DNA from: a bacterium | GTDB taxonomy: Bacteria > Electryoneota > Electryoneia > Electryoneales > Electryoneaceae | Reading direction: 5' to 3' | NCBI GenBank assembly: GCA_019912845.1 | Contig: JAIOHU010000070.1 | Span: forward strand, 1 to 35,581 | Length of the DNA stretch: 35,581 bases | In this document: one piece after another, positions 9,111-18,087 of the stretch | How the letters are laid out: every line of letters starts with the position of its first letter | Position numbering within the stretch: the stretch's first letter is position 1 | Translations under genes and position numbers: made by a program | Notes under the pieces: generated by a model | What the model was told of the DNA's origin: nothing | Seen by the model: only the letters and a program-made list of their open reading frames with translations | The model's database searches: none

Positions 9111-9262
9111 GATGGCCCGACGCTACGCGTCGGGTTTAATAAACAGATTTAAACATAAGATCAATCAATCTAAAAGATCACACTGTGGAGACTCTTTCAA
9201 ATCTTAATAAATGCATACGGAAGCCTATGTCACTTAGACCCGATGCAGAGCATCGGGTCATC
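9111..9262. repeat. 152-bp palindrome-ended repeat, copy 2 (MITE/REP-like)
   Basis: Direct repeat of copy 1. It has the same hairpin at the left end (CCCGACGC/GCGTCGGG with loop TAC), the shared block GGGTTTAATAAACAGATTTA just inside it, and the shared end CTTAGACCCGATGCAGA..CATCGGG. The terminal inverted repeat has one mismatch (GATGGCCCGA against TCGGGTCATC). The interior has diverged by scattered substitutions and small indels, so the duplication is not very recent. It ends 18 bases from the C25-like gene's stop codon, so on that strand it is the first thing transcribed after the gene. Confidence 0.8.
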
Positions 9263-9280
9263 ACAATATCTTTGTAGGCT

Positions 9281-12200
9281 TTACTTCACCAGCATCATCT
9301 TCTGCGTCTGTACGAATCCTGTTTCACTTGTCATACGGACAAAGTACATGCCACTGGAGAAGGCATCGGCATTGAAGACAACGTTATAGTGCCCTGCTTC
9401 CAGCTTCTGTGACTTCAGGACAGCGACTTCACGTCCGAGTAGATCGAATACCACAAGGTTGATGTTCGCAGTTTGTGGGACAGCGAAACGTATCTGTGTA
9501 GTCGCATTGAACGGATTCGGGTAGGGCGCATCCAGTTGGAAAACATCAGGCAACTCAGCCAGAGCACTTTCCCCGACATCTACTCTGTCCAGATAGAGGG
9601 TTAAAGGAAATGTTGATATCGCTTCGGCTGTGTTGTGTTCAGCGCGGATAAAACCTCGATAGACACCATTATCCAACTCACCCTCACCAAAGGTCACCTC
9701 AACCTGCTCACTATCCCCGGGACTTACTGAAAATTCGGGCGGATCAATCAATGCCCAACCGACGAACAAGTCATACTCCCAGATTATGAGGCGATTATCT
9801 CCATTGGTGTTCACAATGGCAGCGAGAGCAGTATAATCATTCGCAAACCCGTCAATCATCTCAAGGCTACGAATCTCAGCGTCATCATCCTCATAAGGTA
9901 GGCTCGCAACTCTCATACGATCATTGGTTTCGATATTGGCTTTGTAGAGCGCACGATCACTGTTTGCATCAACGGTTGTATAGTATAACGGATAGCCGTC
10001 ATCATCATTACTAAACCACGCCATGCCACTGATATCATCTGAATTGTCCAACTCACCGAAATAGCTACCATCAGTGACTTCCAAGCCTATAATATCACTC
10101 GTTCCGGTTGCAACCCAGAGTACATCGTTACTGCGGTCATAGGTGATGGCATCATGACGGTCGAATACCCCAGCCAAACGTCTCATCTCAAGTCCTGTAC
10201 CCGGGTCCATACCGATCAAGTCCTGGTTGTAACTTCCCCAAAGCAATTTGCCATCAAAAGCGAGATCGTGGAATCCAGTCGCATCAGCACCTTGTTCAGC
10301 ACTTCCTGGTTGGCCGAATAAACGTTCATATTGTCCTTGTTCAGAAACCACATAAACAATATTCGGATTAACATTTCCGTTTGAACCAGTAATGAAATGA
10401 CGTCCTTCTGCATAAGCTAGTCCGTGAAGATTCTGATCTCGTGTTACTGATCCCATATCCCTGTCGAACAAAACGTCAAGGAATTCATCAGTCTCAATCT
10501 GAGGGAATACACGCATGCTAACATCTAACTGTGCCGAACCAGGATTTCGCACCCACATGCTCCTGACGATTGGATCGGCGGACTGCAGGGTAACAAGGAA
10601 GCTATCTGTGGAGGCATCAAAAATACCCACACCCAGCGAGATATCGACAGTCGTTATTTCTGCGGAATCAACCACGACATCTGGATGGGTAAAAATAGCA
10701 TAAGGGGGATTATCGACCAGGATATCATAATTGCCGACTCGTAAATCGATGGTGTAAAATCCCTCTTCATTTGAAATGGTCGCACGTGGGCTGCCATCAA
10801 AACCTACTACGATTCCTTCTAAAGGGTCGCCGGTATTACCATCGGTCACATGACCCTGTAATGTCCCCGCGACAACGGAAACATCTGTTGAGAATAGATA
10901 TACACGTCCATCCTCAACTGGTGCCGCGCCGGATTCATAACGTTGCCAATAAGCGATGAGCAAACCATCGGTCTGGTCACCATTTTCGATTCCGGCAGTA
11001 AAATACTGTGTATCGGTTCCACCACCCTGAGAATGATTGACCTCTAAATACTGGAACGCAAAATCATTATCACCAGTGATCGTGGGATGGGTAATCTGAT
11101 TGTAGAAGATCACCTGGAAAGTACATGGGTTACTGTTGGAAACATCCAGCAGAGAAGTAAACTGGACGATAAACCGTCCATTTTCGACGTCATTGTATGC
11201 GTGAATAGCTGAGTTGCCACCCATACGTCTCTCATCCCAATAGGGAGCGATCATATACCTCGCACCAAGCGGTGAGGGGATTGTCCATGCGCGATGTGCT
11301 GCTATATCAGACTGATCACCCATGGCAACAAAACCATTGCTGCAGACAGTGATTTGATCAAATACCTCGCCATAGTATTGGATGTCAAACGGCAAATCGA
11401 GAGCGACTGACTCATCATTATCTTCGCCGTTGTCGTTAATACCCAGATCAGTACCGTTGAAATCCGGGTCTGGCCTGTCGGGGTTAATCTCGATCCAATC
11501 GAAGGTCGGAACAGCTTCATAGTCTTCGTCTGTATCATCAAAGGCATAGTAGCCATAGCTGTCAGGTCCCAAGGGATCGGTGGAAGTCCGAGTTCCAATG
11601 ACAATAGGAATTCGTAATGAATCTACCTGCCCGTTTTCACTTGTGATAATAATTTCAGGGTAAACCCGATAACCCGGGGTGGCACTCGCACTTGCTGCAA
11701 TATTAAAACTGCTGGTGATCGCATTGTCACCAACATCTGCTGCGGAAATGACCGCCTGGTTTTGCGGAATCGTCAGCTTGTCATCTTCACTACTCATTAC
11801 AACTGTCCCCGCGGCACCGTCACTCCCACCAACGTTATTCAGGGTAATTGTAATTGCAGCTTGACCTCCAGGCTCAAAATTATCCACTCCATTTATGGCA
11901 ACAAGAGCATAACGAGGTGCAAGTATTTCCAGTGCAAAATCATCCTCAAAGTTACCTGCATTGCTGCTGAAGTCGAGGGTGAGATGTGCATTCCATTCAT
12001 TCTGGGAAGCAGCATTGACCTCGACAAGGATGAGTCCATCACCTTGAGAGGTTTGTCCGGGTGTCAGGTTGCCATAGGTAATCTCACCATCAACCTCACG
12101 AATCCAAATGTCATCCGATGAAGCGGTAACTGTAACATTCTGAGCGTCTGAAGTGCCGTAATTTTCAGCGGTCACACGCAGTCCTACAATCTCCCCCGCT

Positions 12201-14248
12201 TCCGGGATGCCATTATCATTGCCTCTCGTGCCATTTTCGCCATCATCCTGTATGCTAATTGAATTATAACTAACGCGCTCTGCATCCTGAACAACGGTGA
12301 TCGTTTGACGAACAACTTCATGATTTTGTTTTGAAACAGTCAGAAGCGCATTGCCAGAAAATCGTATCTCTGGATTAATTGTGATCAAACCACTGGCATC
12401 GGTCACTCCGGTAACCATCGTTTCTTCATTATCATCTACTTTGTACCAGGTCACCCATGCATTTTTCACAGGGCTATTTCCAGAAAACACACGCACAGAA
12501 ACCCCATTACTCCCCACCGCAATTTCGTCAGGCGCTTCTATGCTCATTTCATCTGGACGTTTGCTCCACACTGATACAGTCGGATCGCCCATGAGGTTAT
12601 ACCACTCGAGGAAATTGATGTACCCGTTATCAACACCAGCATAATTATCAATCAAGCTCAGTTTACCACCGGTTAATATGTCACCAAGTCCTGGAGTTCT
12701 CATTACCAGGAAGGCAGACCCTGAACCACCTGTGATAATATTGTTGTACCGAGTGTGGGTACTAAGTGTAGCGGTTCCCATGGCACCAATACCCCCCGTT
12801 GGTGAATTAGGAGTACCCGCTCGTATGTATGCTTCAGTGATAGCATCGCCAGTCCATGATCCTGTACCACAAGTAATATCAATGCAAACTGGTGTCATAT
12901 TGTTATTGTTCAAGCTCAATATCTGGTTCGTGGATAATCCTGCACCAACCCATCCGCCTCTGCACATATATAACCCAACACCGTTGTTGATACGATCTAT
13001 GCTGCGACCATTTACATTGCCTGCACCCCACGGTCCGATCCACGCTGTATCAACCTGTGTATATCCAATCTCAAGCATCCAGTGTCGATACCATCTACCT
13101 ATAAAGACTGGTGAGATACCTGCCATGGCGGAAGGATAAGATAGATGCCCTCTGCCAAGCCATTCATCGTTACTGTTGCTGTTTCGTTCGTACTCAATAA
13201 CTTTGTTGACGTAAGTTCTCACTTCATTTTGACTGGTTACACTTATACGACCGATATGAACATCAGGGATGTTATCATTCCCCACCAGAGTGGAATAGGC
13301 ATGATCACCCTGTCCCTGTGAGGGAGGAGTGGAATAATTGCCATTAGCATCACCAACAATGACGACATAATCAAATTTGGTTTCTGCTGCAGCATAGCGA
13401 TCCTCCAGTTCATTAGCAATTGCTCCAGCCTGCCAGTTGACATCATCATCGGTCAATAGATCAATCGTCCATCCCTTCTGTTTCTTCCATTCGAACCAGG
13501 GTTCCATTAAACCTAATAGTTGCTGATTGTCTGGCATTACTACCTGAACATGTCCACGATAGAGGGTGTATTCATCCAATTCTGAGTCATCCCAATCCAG
13601 AAGATTACGGTAAAATGGCAGAAATGCTTCGGAGATATGCGTGGGATTTGCAGGCAGTGTGCAACGATTATCATCACCTTCGTAACGGATTTCCACCTGG
13701 ATATTGCTGTAGACACGTACCTCACGCCGGGCACGATTCACTTGAACGGGAAAAGTAACGAGATTTGAGACACGGAAGTCTTTAAATCTCCCGGGATCAG
13801 CTATTCTAGCCAGCTCGCCTGGATACCAGGCATCCTCAAGGTCATTGTTTTCCGTAAGCGGTTCAATTCCATCTTCACCGAAATACAAAGCATATTCAAC
13901 ACCCGAAAAGGTCTCATATTCTGACTCAATCACTTCAACAACTGCACCGCCCTGTGGGGGTAGCCTAAACATTCTTCCAACAACTGGAACAATGGGAAAC
14001 CCATCAACTTCAAGATCACCCGCCTGCGGATATGATGCCCTCAGAGCTTCACCTTCAACTGATTCTGATGGTATCCAGGAAGGACCGTCGATTTGCAGGG
14101 ACAATCTCATCCCGTTGTCGAGGGTTATCCTTTCTGAAACGGTGACAGGAAATGAATGTGAAGCTGATAATTGTTGTGAAACAGGGAAAGCAAATGTTGT
14201 GGTAAAGAGGACAAATAAAAAAGAAAGAATCAGGCGCCTTGTCATCAT
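9281..14248 (-). CDS. Large secreted gingipain-like (peptidase C25 family) protein with T9SS sorting domain
   Basis: 1655 residues from ATG 14248 (GGAGG 5 bases upstream). The signal peptide is MMTRRLILSFLFVLFTTTFA. A gingipain-type propeptide region (about 30-200) is followed by the C25-like domain (about 230-560: FDYVVIVGDANG, IPDVHIGRISV). The nucleophile Cys is present, C460 in DITCGTGSW, but the site that is normally N-x-x-G-H-G reads MCRGGWVG (R430-G431), so the catalytic His is apparently missing. Next come Ig/CARDB-like beta domains (NDNGIPEAGEIVGLRV), a large beta domain (DLPFDIQYYGEVFDQITVCS), a carboxypeptidase-regulatory domain (LEGIVVGFDG...NEEGFYTIDL), a propeller-like region (HDLAFDGKLLWGS, YDRSNDVLWVATG) and the C-terminal sorting domain (YPNPFNATTQI, DLLGREVAVL, MYFVRM). 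Surface attachment or release by T9SS is expected; a role in proteolysis is uncertain. Confidence 0.9.
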   Translation of the reverse strand: MMTRRLILSFLFVLFTTTFAFPVSQQLSASHSFPVTVSERITLDNGMRLSLQIDGPSWIPSESVEGEALRASYPQAGDLEVDGFPIVPVVGRMFRLPPQGGAVVEVIESEYETFSGVEYALYFGEDGIEPLTENNDLEDAWYPGELARIADPGRFKDFRVSNLVTFPVQVNRARREVRVYSNIQVEIRYEGDDNRCTLPANPTHISEAFLPFYRNLLDWDDSELDEYTLYRGHVQVVMPDNQQLLGLMEPWFEWKKQKGWTIDLLTDDDVNWQAGAIANELEDRYAAAETKFDYVVIVGDANGNYSTPPSQGQGDHAYSTLVGNDNIPDVHIGRISVTSQNEVRTYVNKVIEYERNSNSNDEWLGRGHLSYPSAMAGISPVFIGRWYRHWMLEIGYTQVDTAWIGPWGAGNVNGRSIDRINNGVGLYMCRGGWVGAGLSTNQILSLNNNNMTPVCIDITCGTGSWTGDAITEAYIRAGTPNSPTGGIGAMGTATLSTHTRYNNIITGGSGSAFLVMRTPGLGDILTGGKLSLIDNYAGVDNGYINFLEWYNLMGDPTVSVWSKRPDEMSIEAPDEIAVGSNGVSVRVFSGNSPVKNAWVTWYKVDDNEETMVTGVTDASGLITINPEIRFSGNALLTVSKQNHEVVRQTITVVQDAERVSYNSISIQDDGENGTRGNDNGIPEAGEIVGLRVTAENYGTSDAQNVTVTASSDDIWIREVDGEITYGNLTPGQTSQGDGLILVEVNAASQNEWNAHLTLDFSSNAGNFEDDFALEILAPRYALVAINGVDNFEPGGQAAITITLNNVGGSDGAAGTVVMSSEDDKLTIPQNQAVISAADVGDNAITSSFNIAASASATPGYRVYPEIIITSENGQVDSLRIPIVIGTRTSTDPLGPDSYGYYAFDDTDEDYEAVPTFDWIEINPDRPDPDFNGTDLGINDNGEDNDESVALDLPFDIQYYGEVFDQITVCSNGFVAMGDQSDIAAHRAWTIPSPLGARYMIAPYWDERRMGGNSAIHAYNDVENGRFIVQFTSLLDVSNSNPCTFQVIFYNQITHPTITGDNDFAFQYLEVNHSQGGGTDTQYFTAGIENGDQTDGLLIAYWQRYESGAAPVEDGRVYLFSTDVSVVAGTLQGHVTDGNTGDPLEGIVVGFDGSPRATISNEEGFYTIDLRVGNYDILVDNPPYAIFTHPDVVVDSAEITTVDISLGVGIFDASTDSFLVTLQSADPIVRSMWVRNPGSAQLDVSMRVFPQIETDEFLDVLFDRDMGSVTRDQNLHGLAYAEGRHFITGSNGNVNPNIVYVVSEQGQYERLFGQPGSAEQGADATGFHDLAFDGKLLWGSYNQDLIGMDPGTGLEMRRLAGVFDRHDAITYDRSNDVLWVATGTSDIIGLEVTDGSYFGELDNSDDISGMAWFSNDDDGYPLYYTTVDANSDRALYKANIETNDRMRVASLPYEDDDAEIRSLEMIDGFANDYTALAAIVNTNGDNRLIIWEYDLFVGWALIDPPEFSVSPGDSEQVEVTFGEGELDNGVYRGFIRAEHNTAEAISTFPLTLYLDRVDVGESALAELPDVFQLDAPYPNPFNATTQIRFAVPQTANINLVVFDLLGREVAVLKSQKLEAGHYNVVFNADAFSSGMYFVRMTSETGFVQTQKMMLVK

Positions 14249-14253
14249 GGTAG

Positions 14254-14258
14254 CCTCC
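14254..14258 (-). promoter_or_regulatory. Ribosome binding site of the C25-like gene
   Basis: GGAGG on the minus strand, 5 bases before ATG 14248. It selects that start over the upstream in-frame TTG at 14275, which would place the ribosome site inside the coding sequence. Confidence 0.8.
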
Positions 14259-14491
14259 GGTGCGTGTTGCTGCAAGCAACCTCGTTCAATTGAGCTATCA
14301 AATCACTCTCGAAAAAGAGATCAAGATTGTTCTCGGAATATTCATGATCATTTATCGAGAATGGTAACTTTCACTATCAATCTGCTAAAATATACTAATG
14401 GATATGGTAATGCTAGAAATTCCCAAAAGTTTTGGGAGATCCACTGGTCAATAATCAGAAGTTACTATAATCCTTAACTTTATCAATGAGA

Positions 14492-14568
14492 AATGGCTGT
14501 TCTCAAACAACGAGAACAGCCATTGAATTGCCGGATTGCAGTAAACTGCAATCCTCCAGCTCGGCAAT
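14492..14568 (-). terminator. Double hairpin after the 14571-16580 gene, probable terminator
   Basis: Reading the minus strand just after the stop codon: first a nested hairpin with outer arms ATTGCCG/CGGCAAT (14562-14568 with 14527-14533) and a 9-bp inner stem GGATTGCAG/CTGCAATCC; then a perfect 13-bp stem (14492-14504 with 14512-14524) with a 7-base loop. Only a weak T-rich stretch (ATTTCTCATT) follows, so it may be rho-aided or act as an RNA-stabilising end. The remaining bases up to 14248 hold the upstream region of the C25-like gene, where no clear promoter was identified. Confidence 0.6.
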
Positions 14569-14570
14569 AC

Positions 14571-16580
14571 TTATTTCATCAGCATCATCTTACGAGTCGC
14601 AGAGAAGTCCGCAGCTTCGAGACGATACATGTAAATGCCACTTGCAAGATCACTGGCATCCAGATGGATGTTATGCTGACCGACACCATAACTACCAGTG
14701 TGACTCATAACTTCCTGACCAGCAACATTATATACAGTCAATGTAACATCAGCACGCTGTGGTACTGAGAAGTTGATGGTTGTTGATGGGTTGAAAGGAT
14801 TCGGGAAGTTCTGCTCGAGAGCAAATTCGTTTGGCAGAACGCTTGAACCTTCTTCATCAACACCTACAGTTACATCGACATAACCCAACAGGGATTCCAG
14901 CAACATCTGCTGTTGCTCAGTTGCGCGATACAGACCGCCCCAGGTTGTATAGGCAGCACTGAAGATGTCGAATGCAAAATAAACTGTCTTCTGACCATCG
15001 ACCTCTTTACGAATCGCCTGGTAGTTGCCAAGTTCTTCGCCGAGGAAAACACCAACCGCTTCATCATTTGGAACGACAAAGTCAGCCCAGTTGCCACTAT
15101 AGACTTCCGGGTAGGTTTCGTATGATTCATCTGCGAATGCACCGGAGATGGGATCGTCTACTTCACCCAGGAACAGACTGTCAGTCGGTTCAGGATCGTT
15201 GGTGCCTGCTTCAATACCAAACACATCAAATGCAAAATCACCTTCAGCGAATGTAATCTCACCAGCTTCTTCACCGTTTGTATAGAAATAATCCATGTCG
15301 TTCAGGATGAAGTTGCCACCATTCATGATGAAATCATAATATGGAGAATCATCCCAGGCACGAGTTGGCACATTGGTTCCCCAACCACCAACAAATACTG
15401 TGTTCCAGTTTCCACCATTCACAGTATACATATCCAGACCTTTATTGTCGCTTACGCTCCAATATTCGTAGGATACTCCATGACCAGCAAAATATGCTTC
15501 AACGATTTCCAGACGGTCGGTCATTGCTGCATCAACAAAGAGAAGTTCTGCATCAGGATTCGCGAGTTCGACAACGTTGAAGAAAATACCGTCATCACTA
15601 TTTGCATTAGATGCACCTTGATCATCTTCTGTCTCAATCCAGTAAGAAACTTGATCACCAGCAGCAGCACCCAAGTCAGCCAGACTGAACTCAGCCATGA
15701 ACATACCATCTTCATCGTCGTCAGTCATCTCGAATGCTTCGGGTGTCCCATCATTCAATTTCACATAAAGCATTGCTTCGTCTGTCGACCAACCATTGTC
15801 ATCTTCAATTTCAGCCCAGACTGTACAAACCTTTTCAGGATTGACAGTATTTGGAAGCTGATCCATTGTCAGGATAAATGGCGGGGGATTTTCAGTGTAT
15901 GCTACATACGCATGCATCATGATATCGACGATGGTGCCTGTATAATCACTGGAATAGGAACCCCAGATGAAATCATAATCTTCTGATGTCCAGGGACCAC
16001 CGAACCATGTGTAGGTAAAGCCACGGGACGAAACATCATCTGCCAATGGTTGTGGCAAACCATCATCTTGTGTTTTTACATAGCCAATGATAATGGGGCT
16101 TGTATCCCATTCAATACCACCATTGGGAATATCTTCATTTGTGAAGAGGGCTTCCCATTCCTGGGTACCTTCTGCTGTGTTCACAAATGGTCCAAACATT
16201 ACATCACCAAGTGGGCTGATCTCTGAGGTACCACGTTCTGGCGCACGACCATTTGCGCTGGCTTCCTCGTTGAACTCCCACATGTAAGCCTGATAACTAC
16301 CACCACTGAACCACTGAATTTGTGCTGCATAGATGGAACACGCAACTAGTGGTTGAAATGCTACAGCCATAGTATCGCCGGCAGAACCTGAACCCAGATA
16401 ATACTCAGCGTCACCAGTGTAACGACGTAAAAGTGCGTTGTCGGTGTAATCATCCAATTCTGAAGATACTACCGGACCCTTCGGGTAGCCCAGCGGTCTC
16501 AGTTTTACGAGTTCTGCCGCAAAGAGCACACCCGTCAACATGGAAAGTAACACCAAACCAACTAATACTTTTCGGAACAT
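14571..16580 (-). CDS. Secreted T9SS-cargo protein with GATase-like domain
   Basis: 669 residues from ATG 16580, chosen because AAGGAGG lies just upstream. The signal peptide is MFRKVLVGLVLLSMLTGVLFA. Residues about 30-215 form a beta-rich domain of unknown function (QPLVACSIYAAQIQWF). About 220-330 is an Ig-like beta domain (VCTVWAEIEDDNGWS...DQVSYWIETEDDQGA). About 335-570 resembles a class-I glutamine-amidotransferase/ThuA-type fold (ELLFVDAAMTDRLEIVEAYF, NTVFVGGWGTN, NGGNFILNDMDYF, KTVYFAFDIFSA), without an evident catalytic Cys-His pair, so it is likely structural or binding. The C-terminus is a typical sorting domain (QNFPNPFNPSTTINFSVP, YNVAGQEV, GIYMYRLEAA). It follows the five-gene operon after 146 bases and may share its transcript or have its own promoter. 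Confidence 0.88.
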   Translation of the reverse strand: MFRKVLVGLVLLSMLTGVLFAAELVKLRPLGYPKGPVVSSELDDYTDNALLRRYTGDAEYYLGSGSAGDTMAVAFQPLVACSIYAAQIQWFSGGSYQAYMWEFNEEASANGRAPERGTSEISPLGDVMFGPFVNTAEGTQEWEALFTNEDIPNGGIEWDTSPIIIGYVKTQDDGLPQPLADDVSSRGFTYTWFGGPWTSEDYDFIWGSYSSDYTGTIVDIMMHAYVAYTENPPPFILTMDQLPNTVNPEKVCTVWAEIEDDNGWSTDEAMLYVKLNDGTPEAFEMTDDDEDGMFMAEFSLADLGAAAGDQVSYWIETEDDQGASNANSDDGIFFNVVELANPDAELLFVDAAMTDRLEIVEAYFAGHGVSYEYWSVSDNKGLDMYTVNGGNWNTVFVGGWGTNVPTRAWDDSPYYDFIMNGGNFILNDMDYFYTNGEEAGEITFAEGDFAFDVFGIEAGTNDPEPTDSLFLGEVDDPISGAFADESYETYPEVYSGNWADFVVPNDEAVGVFLGEELGNYQAIRKEVDGQKTVYFAFDIFSAAYTTWGGLYRATEQQQMLLESLLGYVDVTVGVDEEGSSVLPNEFALEQNFPNPFNPSTTINFSVPQRADVTLTVYNVAGQEVMSHTGSYGVGQHNIHLDASDLASGIYMYRLEAADFSATRKMMLMK

Positions 16581-16584
16581 AGTT

Positions 16585-16591
16585 CCTCCTT
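16585..16591 (-). promoter_or_regulatory. Ribosome binding site of the 14571-16580 gene
   Basis: AAGGAGG on the minus strand, 4 bases before ATG 16580. It rejects the longer frame that would start at 16604. Confidence 0.85.
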
Positions 16592-16726
16592 CATTTTTTT
16601 GCATCCTATTGATGCTGGTTCATCCATTGAAACATTCGGATTTTCTCATAACTACGGTTTTTTTCTTTATCTATTTACTAAATTGGCATGTTCATCAAAC
16701 GAACAGCCGTTTTTCAATAATTACTT

Positions 16727-18073
16727 TCAAAGTGAATCAATCGCATCACGTAATTCGATTAAAAATTCCCCGAAATCATTCGCATACATATAATCCACAA
16801 CAAAACGTCCTCGATGCCTTGGCACAGGTACTGAATGGAAAGTGACCACATTGCCACCAGAGACATATTCAACAACTTCCTGGCTGAAGCCATCAGCAAA
16901 ACTGGTGGCAAAACTCCAGTCAATTGTCATGTTCGTGGTATCGTTAGAACTGATTGTAAGCGTCGGATCAGAAGCAGTTTCGAAATCGAAGGTGAAAACG
17001 CCAAGATCATTGACAACTCCCCGTTGCATACCACCATTTTCGATATACAATTCACCATTCAGCCACGTGCTTACATTGACCTGAACACGAACAAATGCAT
17101 TATTCGGTAGAACAGTTTGGCTGATTCCGAATGGTACACCGAAATCGGAATTATCGAGAGGTAGATTGTAGAAATTACATGCTCCTGTTCCACTACCCCC
17201 GTAACTTTCGAGTGAATCCACTTCAGAAATTTCGCGGACTCCTGCTTCAGTGTTGCTGACACTCCAATCATTCAGTGAGCCACTTGTCCAACTATCAAAG
17301 CTGCTGTTGCTGAGCAGATCGCTGCCAAGACTGAGATTGGTTATTGCGCTGGGGTAAACCAGATTGGTAATACTCAAATGCAGTTCGGCAATTCCGGTGA
17401 ACTGTGTATCTTCAAGCATTGTGACCACCAGAGTATCAGTTCTGGTTCCCAATTGTGCTGAGTTGGAGATAAAATTGCCACTCAAGGCATCAAGCGCAAA
17501 CATGCAGTTCGCATAGTCTTGAACACCGAAATAAGCTTCAGCCTTCAGAATAATCAGATCGGCATCATCAAAATCTTCTATCCAACGATGCGAAAATTGT
17601 GGATCAATTTCCATACACATCTCTGCACGGCTGACTGCATTTTCGTAATCCTTCGCAGCCAGGAATGCTACAGCCATCCCAGCGTACGCTTCAGCTCGTA
17701 AAACCTGAGCCTGAGCTTCAGATAAACCACCCTCATCTACCAACACCGGCGCCAAGGCTATCACATTACCAAGATTCTGTTGAGCGCGAGTCAGTTGATT
17801 CATCTGAGCAAATGAATATCCCATCCCGAGATAGGCTTCGAGATTGGTCGCTTCTGCATTTGATGCATCATTAAATGAGGTTACAGCCCGCTCAAAATTG
17901 TTGACCTCATAGTAGGTCCATCCCTCTTCGATCAACCCATTTACCGTAACAGGAGCATCGGAAGGGATATCATCACTGAACGTCTCACATCCAATGAAAC
18001 TGCCGCTGAATATCATGAAAACCAGCAGTACGAAACATTGCATGTAAATCGATTGTAGCTTTCGCATTTTCAT
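16727..18073 (-). CDS. TPR-repeat lipoprotein with jelly-roll-like insert
   Basis: 448 residues. The N-terminus is a lipoprotein signal: a hydrophobic stretch (CFVLLVFMIFSGSF) followed by IGC, with C29 as the probable lipidated residue. About 45-205 is helical with tetratricopeptide repeats (GWTYYEVNNFERAVTSFNDA; AFLAAKDYENAVSRAEMCMEIDP; AEAYFGVQDYANCMFALDAL). From about 255 to 400 comes a beta-sandwich that looks like a carbohydrate-binding-type jelly roll (LLSNSSFDSWTSGSLNDWSV), and the tail returns to a TPR-linked helix (FGEFLIELRDAIDSL). Two starts fit: ATG 18073 (3 bases after GGAGG) or ATG 18067 (9 bases after it). It is the last gene of the tight run, 14 bases after the 1558-aa protein. 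A scaffold role at the inner face of the outer membrane is plausible but inferred. Confidence 0.85.
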   Translation of the reverse strand: MKMRKLQSIYMQCFVLLVFMIFSGSFIGCETFSDDIPSDAPVTVNGLIEEGWTYYEVNNFERAVTSFNDASNAEATNLEAYLGMGYSFAQMNQLTRAQQNLGNVIALAPVLVDEGGLSEAQAQVLRAEAYAGMAVAFLAAKDYENAVSRAEMCMEIDPQFSHRWIEDFDDADLIILKAEAYFGVQDYANCMFALDALSGNFISNSAQLGTRTDTLVVTMLEDTQFTGIAELHLSITNLVYPSAITNLSLGSDLLSNSSFDSWTSGSLNDWSVSNTEAGVREISEVDSLESYGGSGTGACNFYNLPLDNSDFGVPFGISQTVLPNNAFVRVQVNVSTWLNGELYIENGGMQRGVVNDLGVFTFDFETASDPTLTISSNDTTNMTIDWSFATSFADGFSQEVVEYVSGGNVVTFHSVPVPRHRGRFVVDYMYANDFGEFLIELRDAIDSL

Positions 18074-18087
18074 TTTCCTCCGCTCCC

